Origin: Aspidiotus rigidus
Lineage: Eukaryota > Arthropoda > Insecta > Hemiptera > Diaspididae
DNA length: 64,000 bases
Reading direction: 5' to 3'
Assembly (NCBI GenBank): GCA_035079385.1
Contig: JAVHKY010000046.1
Location: 1,488,001 to 1,552,000, forward strand
Part shown: positions 46,140 through 58,100 of the stretch, in pieces
Layout of the letters: each line of letters opens with the position of its first letter
How positions within the stretch are numbered: position 1 is the first letter of the stretch
Program-made: the position numbers and the translations under genes
The notes under the pieces: generated by a model
Databases searched by the model: none
What the model saw: only the letters and a program-made list of their open reading frames with translations
Told to the model about the DNA's origin: nothing

Positions 46140-49100
46140 ATATTCTTATATATTTATAAGGAAACCTGAAATTTTTTTAATGATGTAGCGATGATCTATG
46201 ACCTCTAAAACGTCGAGAAAGTTCATTTCCCCCTCTTTCTGCCACAACTGTGACGGGTGTAATACTCGCTTTTCTACAAAAAGTCGTTGAAGGATACAAA
46301 AATGACAAAGGAAACCATTTGGTAAGCAAAGTTTTCTCGCATGATAAGGAATATAGGAACATGACACATGATGTATATCATGTTGCTTACTTGAGAATGA
46401 AGTACTCAAATTAGATCCAAATACTGGTGCTCCAGAAGTAGAACTAAATCTACAAAAAGAGGAGAGAAACAATACAATGAAAAAATCTTTTACCTACAAA
46501 TTAAAATTGTCTAAATTCTTTCACTCACGTGCTTGCTTGTGTTGTTGGCCTAGTTTCAAAATTAGCACTGTTTGCAAAGACTGAACTTCCAGTGGAAAAA
46601 ATTGAATCTGAATTTTGAAAGTTACCAGCTGAAGTCACTCCACTGAATAAATTATTTTTTATAGCACCTTGTCCAAAAAGCTGACTTGTATTTCCCGATT
46701 GAAATATCAATTCAGACTGGGATACTGCTGTATCTACTACCGCAGTAACATTTGTAGTCTGAGGAAACACGCTGGTCCCATCACTAAATAAAGATGGTAC
46801 TGACGAGACAGATGCCGCAGGTGCTTTGCCAAATACTGAAATAGTATTTGTATTTGTTCTATCAGTTGTTACGGACACCGGAGTTCCAAGTCTCAAATCA
46901 CTAAAGAAAGAGCTTTTATTAAATGTATTAGTTTCACTCAAGTTTTTTGGGGATGTGGCAATGGCAGGTATTGTTGCAGTAGTTGTCATTGGTGATGAAT
47001 TTATGATACTGGCCACTACATTTGTGGTGGTAGCGCTAGAAATAAATGATGAAATTGTAGTTGATGTGACACCAATGATTGAGTTAGTCATTGTACCAGG
47101 GTCCGCAACAGTGTTGACTGATGAAGTTGACGGAAAAGATGATGATGGAGTAGCAAAGCTGAACAATTCCTTTTGGTTTCTGTCATTGTTATTGACATTT
47201 TCTCCATTCGAATTTTTTGTGTCACAATTTGTCACCTCTGTAATTGTCAATGAATTGGAGACATTCAATGGTGGTTCACAAGCGAAGCTAAATGAACTGA
47301 AAGCGCTCTCTTTTGGGGCAGTATTGGCTGGCATCGTCATACCGATTTGCTCATCATTTTTTCTTTCAGAGAACAATGAACTGGATAGCATGGAGCCAAA
47401 ATTCAGTAAATTTATGACATTATTAGTTGTAGGAGCCAATTTATCACTAAAAAGAGATGTATTTTCAAACATAGGCAATGATGATGCCACAGCAATTGGT
47501 GCGCTTGAAATTGTTGTAGTGGTGGTTGAGAGAGAAGTCGATTCTGAGACACCTGTTGTAACGGGAACAGCACTTGAGATTGTGCGCGGAGATAAATTTT
47601 CAGCAAATGACACAAATTTTGATGTATCAGAAGGAAATGCTTCACTCAGAATCTGCCCGGTTGAGACTGAATTTGGTGCAGCCAAATCAAGTGGCGCTCT
47701 AATTGTTGATAATACAGTTTTTGACTTCATTGTTGTTAATGGTTTACCTGAAAAGATGGTGCTTGTTGTCAGGTTAGCTGTAGATGAAGGTGTTTTCATA
47801 GAATGACCTGTTTCACTTTTTTGGAGTGCAAATGAAAACATAGGACTAGGCATTGATACCATGCTGCTGCTGTCGCTGACGACTGTTGAGGTGATAGTAA
47901 ATTGAGAAACCAACGATGAACTACTCTCACTGGCACAACTAGAAAAAACTGGATCCTGAAAGACTGATCTTGTCAAATCAGTTACACCATTTTCTGAGGA
48001 TATAGCAGGCATTGGTGATGCCAGAATTGTCGTTGTCCCTGTTTTAGCAACAGTAGCCATTATTGAAGAGGGATTTGGTGGAAAATTGGAAAAAATAGAA
48101 CTAGTGCTAATTCTACACTTCATTTCATCCAAATATGTTCCAGAAAAGGCCGATTTTGCACCTGGAATTTGTGCAATCAATGGTCTGGATTGTTCAGCAG
48201 TTATCACAGTTGATTCCTGATTTTTTTGAACGAGATCTTGAGATAAAGATTCTGATTTGTCTAGTTTTGATATTGTTGCAATCATTCTTGGAGTCAATGA
48301 TTGATTCCCTTCTATAATGGTGTTTGTAGTTGAACTAAGAAACAAGGGGGCTTCTCTAGGTGGTATGTTCTCCTGAGGGTAATGCAACAACTCTTTACAT
48401 TTTAACGGCGTAGAAGAGATTAGTTTACTGTTTGTTGAGATTAGTTTTTCATCCAAACCAAAAGGTGAAATCATATTACTGTCAATATTTTCAGTCATTT
48501 TCTCTTTCTCCGCAACATGGTTTGTATCTTGCTTATACATCTTTTTGGAAAGGACAATCAAAGATTTCTTCTTTAGCCTTTGTAGACGATTGGACTGAAT
48601 GTGGGTAATACTATTAGTGCTGTGTAATTCTTGTAATCGCGCTTCTTTAGCAAAACTTAGGTGAAAACGTTTTGCGTGTTCAAAAGAATATTTTAGGGCT
48701 AATTGTTTTGGATCCGGTTTGTCATCTACGAGGGTACGTATGTTCAAAGTCTTTCTGGTCAATTCATCCAACGGTAAATTCCTAGTGGATCACAGTAAAC
48801 GATATAAGAACTGAAAATGTTGAAAAACGTGTTTCTTCCTTTCAAAAGTACAGAGGCGTAGCCACCGGGATTACGGAGATGTATACCCTCCTACCGCCCT
48901 CTAATTCTGCTTAATATCGGAATAATTTTACACTCACACATCAATTCCAATTTTCAAACCCCTAGCTCACTCCAGTGGCCCTGGGCAACAAAATGTGTGA
49001 TTTTTCTGTAAAAAATTGTAAAAAATTTCGTAATGTAATGATAAAAAAAGTTACGAAGTATATTGTTGTGTGTTAAGAGATGTTTTTAAAGAAGAAAAAT

Positions 49101-52100
49101 TTTAGTTCTTCGCATCAATTCCAACCTCTGCGATCGATTTTAAGATTTTAAAATGGGATAAAATCATATTGAAAGGGCCGCACCAAGCTAATTTTTTGAT
49201 ATGTGATAGTATTTACATGACATATAAAAATTTCAGTTCGATACGTGGGAAGGGGGAGAGGCGGTATTTAAAAGTTGAATTTAGTTCAATAATCTTGAAA
49301 TTAAATATTATCATGGATATTCCCCGAGGGAAATTTGACTGTAAACATAAAGTATGATGGCCCGGCTGCTAGTTCTTGCATAAATAAACTTCAAATCCCC
49401 CTCCCCTCTTTTATCTCCCTCACTCACCAGTTTTTACATCCTAAAAAATAGTAAAAATAAATTAAAGAATAAGTTTAAATTGTAAAATGTATGTGCATGA
49501 GAACACCACATATGAATCATACAGATTTAGATTGAGACAAACAAATACCGGTATCCTAGATATAATTCAATTTGGTATCTCAATCAACATCGCTGTCCTC
49601 ATTTATTACCGCGACGGTATTCTCCACATATTTGAAACAATTTAATTATCATTTCCACTGGCCTTATATTTTTCAATATAAGTATCGTGCTACGTGTGAG
49701 CAGCAACGAACAGTTCTGAGACCATTGGCGCATTCGGAGCAATACCGCTTTATGCTGACTACTAGATTTTTGTGAATAATAATGAAACAAGCACAGCGGA
49801 AGAACGAATACAGCATGTATTTAAGTACTCAGCAATATTCAATGTACTCTATGAAGAAAAAACAAAAAAGAATAGAGGGTATAATAGAAAGAACGACGAA
49901 AAATGGAGGACATTGGGATCTAAACTTAGAGTTGGGTAGTTTGAAGACCTGACAATATTCACCCTTTCGTTTAATGCTTTTTAAATGAAGAAATTTTACG
50001 CAACATAATTAATAGGATATCGTTTTTTAAAGCAAATACCAGCATAAATTTTGTAGTCTGTATCATCAACATTAAATATAAAAAAAATTGTAGCAATGAA
50101 TGATATATTGAAAAAATAACAGTTGATTGAAAATCAATATATTATGAATGTTCATAAATTCTCTGATTCACCCTTTCAGTAGCTCTCTCTAGTGTAGGTT
50201 TAAACCCCAATAGAAGAAAAATCACAGGCAATGCACATACACTAACCTTATTACTGCGAAAAAAAAATTAAAACACGTCGAACCGTCCCATGATGGCAAG
50301 GCCGTGTTTCCGCATTGACGACAACTATTGTTCCCTCGTCATCTGGAAACTTTTATACCCGCAAATTAAGCCGGCAAATTAATGAAAAGCAACTTCTAGA
50401 GAATGAATGTTGATACTCCATTCCACACTCAAAAACTATAAATCAAACGGAAGAGAACAAAAACATGCAAGTGCATATAAACAACGTATAAGTAGATGAA
50501 TTATAAGCGTTGCGCGCCTTTTTCTAGCAGAGCAGCAACGGAGACTTACAGCCAAAATAGTGACCTACCCTACCGTCTAAAGTTTTTTCATTTTTTTTTT
50601 TTGCAGGGATAAGTTTAGGGTATGTTCTTTGCCTACCTATGGTTTTTCTTCTGTGTCCTCCATTTTTTTTGTTGTTTCTGTTATGCCCACTATTCTTTTT
50701 CGTACATTGATTGTACATTGAATATTGCTGAGTACTTAAATACATGCTGTATTCGTTCTTCCGCTGTGCTTGTTTCATTATTATTCACAAAAATCTAGTA
50801 GTCAGCATAAAGCGGTATTGCTCCGAATGCGCCAATGGTCTCAGAACTGTTCGTTGCTGCTCACACGTAGCACGATACTTATATTGAAAAATATAAGGCC
50901 AGTGGAAATGATAATTAAATTGTTTCAAATATGTGGAGAATACCGTCGCGGTAATAAATGAGGACAGCGATGTTGATTGAGATACCAAATTGAATTATAT
51001 CTAGGATACCGGTATTTGTTTGTCTCAATCTAAATCTGTATGATTCATATGTGGTGTTCTCATGCACATACATTTTACAATTTAAACTTATTCTTTAATT
51101 TATTTTTACTATTTTTTAGGATGTAAAAACTGGTGAGTGAGGGAGATAAAAGAGGGGAGGGGGATTTGAAGTTTATTTATGCAAGAACTAGCAGCCGGGC
51201 CATCATACTTTATGTTTACAGTCAAATTTCCCTCGGGGAATATCCATGATAATATTTAATTTCAAGATTATTGAACTAAATTCAACTTTTAAATACCGCC
51301 TCTCCCCCTTCCCACGTATCGAACTGAAATTTTTATATGTCATGTAAATACTATCACATATCAAAAAATTAGCTTGGTGCGGCCCTTTCAATATGATTTT
51401 ATCCCATTTTAAAATCTTAAAATCGATCGCAGAGGTTGGAATTGATGCGAAGAACCAAAATTTTTCTTCTTTAAAAACATCTCTTAACACACAACAATAT
51501 ACTTCGTAACTTTTTTTATCATTACATTACGAAATTTTTTACAATTTTTTACAGAAAAATCACACATTTTGTTGCCCAGGGCCACTGGAGTGAGCTAGGG
51601 GTCTGAAAATTGGAATGGGCGTGTTTTAGGCATAGTCCCACCATAAACTAAGCTCAGAACTTGATTTCGTTTGGGGGCACTTTTCATTTAACCATCTTAC
51701 CTGGCTATACCCTTTTTCTGAAAAATATAAGTACTGTACATACGTTTTTTGTTTTTTACAAATGACCTATAATATTATTCGGACTCTACATCACTCAACA
51801 TTTCTTTATCAAAGTTAGGATATGTGGCGGATTTTGTCCTAACTTTGATAAGAAATTGGACCGTGCGGTACATTGCGGGGAACCGGCAGTATACAACGAC
51901 GCTAGCGCGCCATTGTCGTGTAGAGTCCGAATTGCAATTTGCGCGGGCGTTTTTGGTTAATAAACCATCGACGGACGAGAACGAGAATACCACTGAAGTA
52001 GCAATCAACCCGTGAGAAAAAGAAGAAAGGAACATACAATGAAACACAATACAAATATGTATTACGTCAATCACTCAAGTTTAGGCTTGCAATTTTTCGT

Positions 52101-55100
52101 AAACAGTATCAGCGAAGTGTTATGAGGGAAGTATCTCGGTTTACTAAAGAGGAGAAATTACGAATATTTCTCAAGTCTGTTCCAACTAACCTGTACAGTA
52201 TGCAATCCGCAATACACCAGGATGTGGGTCGTTTCTTAACCCACGCGGAAGGGTGTTCCGAGGTTCGTTCACAGCGAAACGTAACTCGCGAAACGAGATG
52301 TTCCACAGTGATGAAGACAAGAAGCGTTTGCATCGTACGTTCAGTGTAGAGCAACCTTTTTGCTCCTTCAAAAATCGTATACATATTAGTTAGACCAGAC
52401 TTTACTAGGATGCTCAAAGAACGAGTCAATCCAACAAATCAAATTCTGTTGCCCGTCTTCTGGCGTCCGGACATTTGTCCCCAAGATCTGAAAATGTCCG
52501 TCTCTTGCATGAGGTTAGCTCTAGAAATAAACGCGTTGCCCTGAAGACAGTAGAAATAATCAAAGCTGTTCCTAATTTCCCACCTTCAGTCAAACGAGAT
52601 ACTTCCCTCCTCACACCTCGCTGATACTGTTTACAAAAAAATGCAACTTTAAACTTATTTGTAGGTTATTGCCGTAATATTTGTATTGTGATTCATTGTA
52701 TGTTCCTTTCTTCTTTTTCTCACGGGTTAATTACTACTGCGGTAGTATTCTCGTTCTCGCCCGTCGATGGTTGGTTAACCAGAAGCGCCCGCGCAAATCG
52801 TGTTAATATTATATGACATTTGTAAAAAAACGTACCTACTTATATTATTTAAAATGTGTCGTACCATTGAAAACCGTCTTAATGACGTTACTGAAAAATA
52901 TTGAGGGGAGGAAAAACATTTATCCCCTCCCTTCCAAGAATTCTGGCTACTTCTTTTGTGTAATAATGATAATAATAAATAATAATAATAAAAATAATAA
53001 TAATAATAATTACTCGTTTATAATTCTATCTTCTGACCACGGCAAGTTGGCTGGAAGTTTCAAGTCTTGTTTTAAACAATTTCTTCTCAAACGATGAACA
53101 ATACTATTGAAGCGTTTTCCCAATTTTTCTGTTTGCAGTTTCAGAAAACATAAAATTTTTTGCTGCTTCACCATTGTTTCATACACATTCTCAAGTATTG
53201 GTACCTTGGTAATAGCACTACAAAAGAAAAACAATTAATTACATCTTTTCAAAAATACGTTGTTCCAATCTACGACACATTATCGACGAATAACATATAT
53301 CATTTACCGTTAGACCGTATGAGGAAATAAATAAATTGTCGCCAGCGCTTTCGGTGAACAATCATTAACGAGCGAAAAAACTATTTCATTATATTATGGT
53401 CTAACAGTGAAATATTGTTCAATTATTCTTCGATTACATTGTTTATTCTAAGACAGGAACATAGGACAAAATTGATGTGTCAAAATAAAACATACACGGT
53501 AGGATTTTGCGAAAATCGGAACCACACATCTTCAAGCTGTTTGTTTGCTTTTTCAACTTGTGTTTGCAAATAATGGATGGTACTCTGAATACTTTTCATA
53601 CTTTTTGAACTAACAGGATCAATATCTTGGATTCCGGCTAATGACTGATACCTGAAGTAATAGAATGAAAAGCCTGAATTATTTAGCGTCATACATTTGA
53701 AATCCAGTTTTAATGCCGCAGCAGAAATTTTTCTCACATTTTCTCTTACTTTTCTTTACAATATTTTTAAATAGCATTCCCCCTCCGAACAATAAAAGAA
53801 GAACAAGTAAAACATTTTGGATCGATGGTTTTTTTTTTTTTTTTTTTTTTTTCTCCTATCTTTCCATCTTTCTTGGAAACAGATTTTACTAATACAATCC
53901 TAGAAAAATCGAATTTCTAAATCAAAAAATAGACCAATGATCTACCCCTTTAATTTTTTAAATTTTTTCCCTGTAAGTTCCAAACAGTTTTTCTGATACG
54001 GTTTTACATATTCCTAAGCAAGAAATATTGATATTGATTCGTCAACTCAAGCTGACCAATTTCTCCATTTCGAGATCCAACATCATTTTGGCAATTGAGA
54101 GAGATGAAATTGAATTTGACCTAATGAATATTACACAATTTTCCCTCGCAACAAGTACAAGATGAGAGGATTCAACAACTTTACTTCGTGGTAAAACCAG
54201 CCCTTATTTTTTAGAAGTAAAATATTCAATAAACGATTACCAACAAAAGTAATTCTATAGCGATTGTTTCATTTTATCGACCTATCTCTAAACTCTATTC
54301 ACATTAGGAAAAAGACATTCTTATCAGTTTTTCTTTTGTATTTCGAAATTGATTGAAAAAATACCCCTTTCTTAACATGAACGGACGATAGAATTAGTTT
54401 TGATACGTACTGGCTTTTTACCTTTTATTAAACCAAACCTGTAAGGGCATCCGCCCCTGCTAGGAAGCGTGCGCGTGCAATGAAAAAATTCACTTCCTGA
54501 TGTATTATATACATATAAGATGCGAAGTCCGAAATTGTACAATTTGAGTAATATTACGGCCTACTTTATACAAGGCCAGAATGTAGAAAATAGCGACAGC
54601 AGAGTACGATAAACCACGGCCGTGGATGAACGTTTTGGTGTTCAACGGTTGGTGTGCACTTCGTCCCTCAACTATTTTTCAATTTTCAACCGATTTGAAT
54701 TCCTCTCTTACAGCATCAAATTTGGTGGAATTGGACTCCAAAAATTCTCTTTCCCATTTGCACAAATATCAAAATTTTATTTTCTCGTTTCTTGCAGTGA
54801 TTTTTATAGGAGTCCATTAATCCGTAAATCTGTATCTACTAATTTTGGAGAGCAACGTCGTGACATCGCTACTTTTCGGTCTCATATAAAGTAATGCGGG
54901 CAGTTTTGTAAAATCTTCAAAACACACATGATATTTTTCGTACAAAAATGAGAACTCAATACAGAAAGGGGGGGGGGCTTCTTTGAGGTGTCTTTTCAAA
55001 ACTACCAACCGAAACGTTGAAAGAAGTTAAAGATGAGATAAATTTTCAGCTGCGCTACCAATATTATGGAGAAGAAGTCCTAACCACAAAACCGTTCATC

Positions 55101-58100
55101 GATAAATTGCTAGTTAATCATCGATATAGTACCACTCTTTTCCACGCGAGCAGCAGCCGTTTAGAAGGCGATTCAGACAGAATGTTTCATTCAGTACGTC
55201 ACTCCCTTCTTGAAAATGAAGGCGTCAGTAACGCTCAAACTCTAGGGAAGCAGTCCTTTTCGCAGTGGTGAACAGAAATTCACCAAATTTTATAAATACT
55301 GCTTCTGTCATATATGTTCATGCTTCAATTTGGTGAAAAGCCGACAATCCATCTTAATGACAAAAATCTTCCTTCCTTTTTTTTTCTCCCTCTCCCTCTC
55401 TCTCTTTTCCTTTCTTTCCTTCTTTTTTTGTTATTAAAATAGGAGTGTTTCGAGCATTGATCTGATGACGAACTATTCCAAAATCAAAATGATTAAGCAG
55501 TCCAAAAACACCCATAAGATCAATCTTAGGAACTGTTACTACTATTATAGGGCTTTCCTCCAATACCCTTATTGAATACTCGTTTATCAGATTCGTACTT
55601 GCTTTACATCAATCTCATGGTAGGGGGACCAGTATGCAATTAAGGCATATCCAATTCCATTGACATAAGACAAATGTAAAACAAGTACCGATACGATATA
55701 CCCTACAATATTATCAGTGGCGGATCCACAGGGGGGGGGGATAATGGGGATACATCCCTCACACCAAATCCGGAATTTGTGGCAAAAAAAAAGATAGATT
55801 TAAAGAAATACCCGAGAAATATTGAGAGACTACCTACGTCCAACTTTTTTTTTTCAAATATCCCCCCCTCCCTAAAATAGTGGGCTGGATCCGCCCCTAG
55901 GGGAACGAGGCCGCCTCGAAGGTAGGCTAGAACATGTACTTAACGGCAAAGTTGCACAGGAACGCCGAAAGTTTCGAATGTTATACATTAAGAATGTAAA
56001 AATAGGGTTACTTACAATCATAAGAAAAACAGGAATTTTCCTATCACCTTCGAACGAGGTCCTTTTATCTTCTGTCTCTCTTACAATAATTTCGGATATC
56101 TCAAGTTCAGTTGGTTTTTTATTTGCTATTAATTAATTTTCTCCCATCATTGCCAAATCTGCATATTCCGATCCCCTAATTTCGTCTTTCTTAAGAAGAG
56201 GCCACGAGTAGTACTGGGCACCATCGGTAGTACTATGAATACTACCGATAGTTTCTGTCCACAACTATTGAAACACGGGTTTTGTAACGGATTTCCAGCA
56301 AAAAAATGCTACACAGTTTAGAATCTATCATATCTCCTTCAGAGACACCTAATGTATAGTATTTTATACACAGTGAAACCTATGTAAAGTGGAATCTGAG
56401 CGGCCACCTGAAAATTTTCCTTAGTGACAGGTTTTTCACATTAGACAAGAGCAGAAAAAGAAAAAAAAAAAAAAAATCCAGAATATGTGCATTTTATAAA
56501 TTTGTATGTACGTTCATACAGTTCTACTGTACTTCAGCACATTTTTTTTTAAATAAAGAAGTCAACAATTGATGTGTGCGAAATGGCATGTCGCGTTGTC
56601 CAAAAATAAGATCACACGCCGTTTCTTCTTTCTCATCTTTAGATTGAAATCATACAGCCAACTCTCCATAAGTAACGCGGTATTCCAAGTTTTCTTATTG
56701 GACCGCCAAATCACAGGTAATAAATCAATCTTTACTCCTTTGAAACAACGTGGTTTTGCGACTTTCCCAATGACTAGAGCCCTTTCCAATTGCCCAGCCA
56801 TATTTTCAGATAAGGTTAAGTCTTTACGACGAGACATGGTAGACTGAAGAAAATGTGAATTGTATCAGTGAAGAACATGAATGAAGATGCATTTGAAGCG
56901 AAGAATACAGACAAGAAAATACTGTACAATCGGCACACAATGTATTGTTAAGAGAAACGTTTACGTTTTACTGTCTCCTTATGATTGACGCTACGCGATC
57001 ACTCAAATTTTTCGCAGGGCTACGAACTTATAAAACTCCAAGTTTAAATCCCAATGAAATTCTGAAAACTCAATGATGTACTTCTTTTTACAATAATGAT
57101 ATGAAAATTTTTCCTGGTTCAATTTAAACCAAATGAGAAAACTTCATGCGTCATGGCCAGAAAAAACTGAGGCAATAAGCTCATAATCCCATAAGGCTAA
57201 TGGTATTAATTATGGTACATTGTAGGTGTTAATATTTTCCTCAGACACTAGCGCGTAATTTCTCTAAACGCATAAAATGGAAACACTATCGATAATATTG
57301 GTACTGCCAATAGTTCTCCAAAGGACTATCGAATATTCAGTTTGACTCACAAGATATACTATCGGATAATCGACAGTTCGAAGTGAAACCATTGGTTTTT
57401 GCCTAGCACTAGCAATGAGAGGAATTTCAATATAAAAGCAAGCAAATTGTAGTTTTGCTGGTGTCGACTCTATAGGGTATACAAAAAACTATCGTGACTC
57501 GCTCGGGGTTGCTTTCATTAACTAATTGAGGCAAACAGGGAACCTGTATTCACTATTACACAGAATGAAAATTAAAATCTCGCATCATATCCTTAACTTA
57601 ACGCGCTCCAGATACTCTTCCCATTTCACATAGCTTGGGCCGGGTTTCCCCAGTAAGCCCAATCCACTCTGAGTTCCACAATTTCTCCAAGTACTCTTCT
57701 ATTTCGTAGAATTCGTCCAACCAGATAATATACAGATGAAATTTTTCGAAGTCTCCCTACTATACTAAGCCTATTAATGACCAGCTTCACTCTAATATAC
57801 TGGACCAAGTATGGTATATTAAGGCTAACTTAAACCATTGCGAACATTAGCCTTCATTATAATAGGCCTAATATACTATACTAGGCCTATAAGAAGTAGC
57901 CTGGAAAATGTCAAACCTTACCCTTCATTATACTAAGCCTAATATACAATACTAAGCCTATAAGTAGGCAAACAATTTCAAACTCCAGCCTTCGTATACA
58001 AGGCCTATAATGACTACCCAGAAAAATTTCGAATTTTAGCCTTCGTTGAGCCTAATATACTATACTAGGCCTATAATGACTAGCCTGAAAAATTTTGAAT

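Larger units (their letters stand above)
42713..46390 (-). other. NUP214 intron 16 remainder
   Basis: Contains (tc)n and poly-A at 42751-42795, an AT palindromic tract (43138-43187), poly-A (43260-43281), a tRNA-like head (43501-43580), a fold-back (43923-44154), tandem repeats (45375-45625) and (at)n at 46100-46135. No exon is supported. Confidence 0.6.
48782..53013 (-). other. NUP214 intron 14, 4.2 kb
   Basis: Donor gtaatt after AACGA, acceptor ccactag. It is almost entirely two large inverted-repeat structures (48944-51616 and 51938-52801), a small MITE between them (51777-51932) and an (aat)n tract (52970-53010). Confidence 0.75.

Noticed and set aside
46826..47806. 326-codon open frame on the plus strand
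   Set aside because: It lies wholly antisense to NUP214 exon 15. The Ser/Thr-rich codons of that exon read as Val/Glu/Asp-rich text on the other strand, and no motif, start context or splice site supports it.
49169..49357. Duplicated 62- and 63-codon ORFs in both palindrome arms as a gene family
   Set aside because: Their identity follows from the DNA duplication itself. Neither has a recognisable domain or evidence of expression.
54622..55271. Plus-strand exons inside NUP214 intron 12
   Set aside because: Open frames of 64-90 codons only, with no conserved motif or consistent splice sites. Text near 54600 resembles dispersed repeat sequence near 63100.
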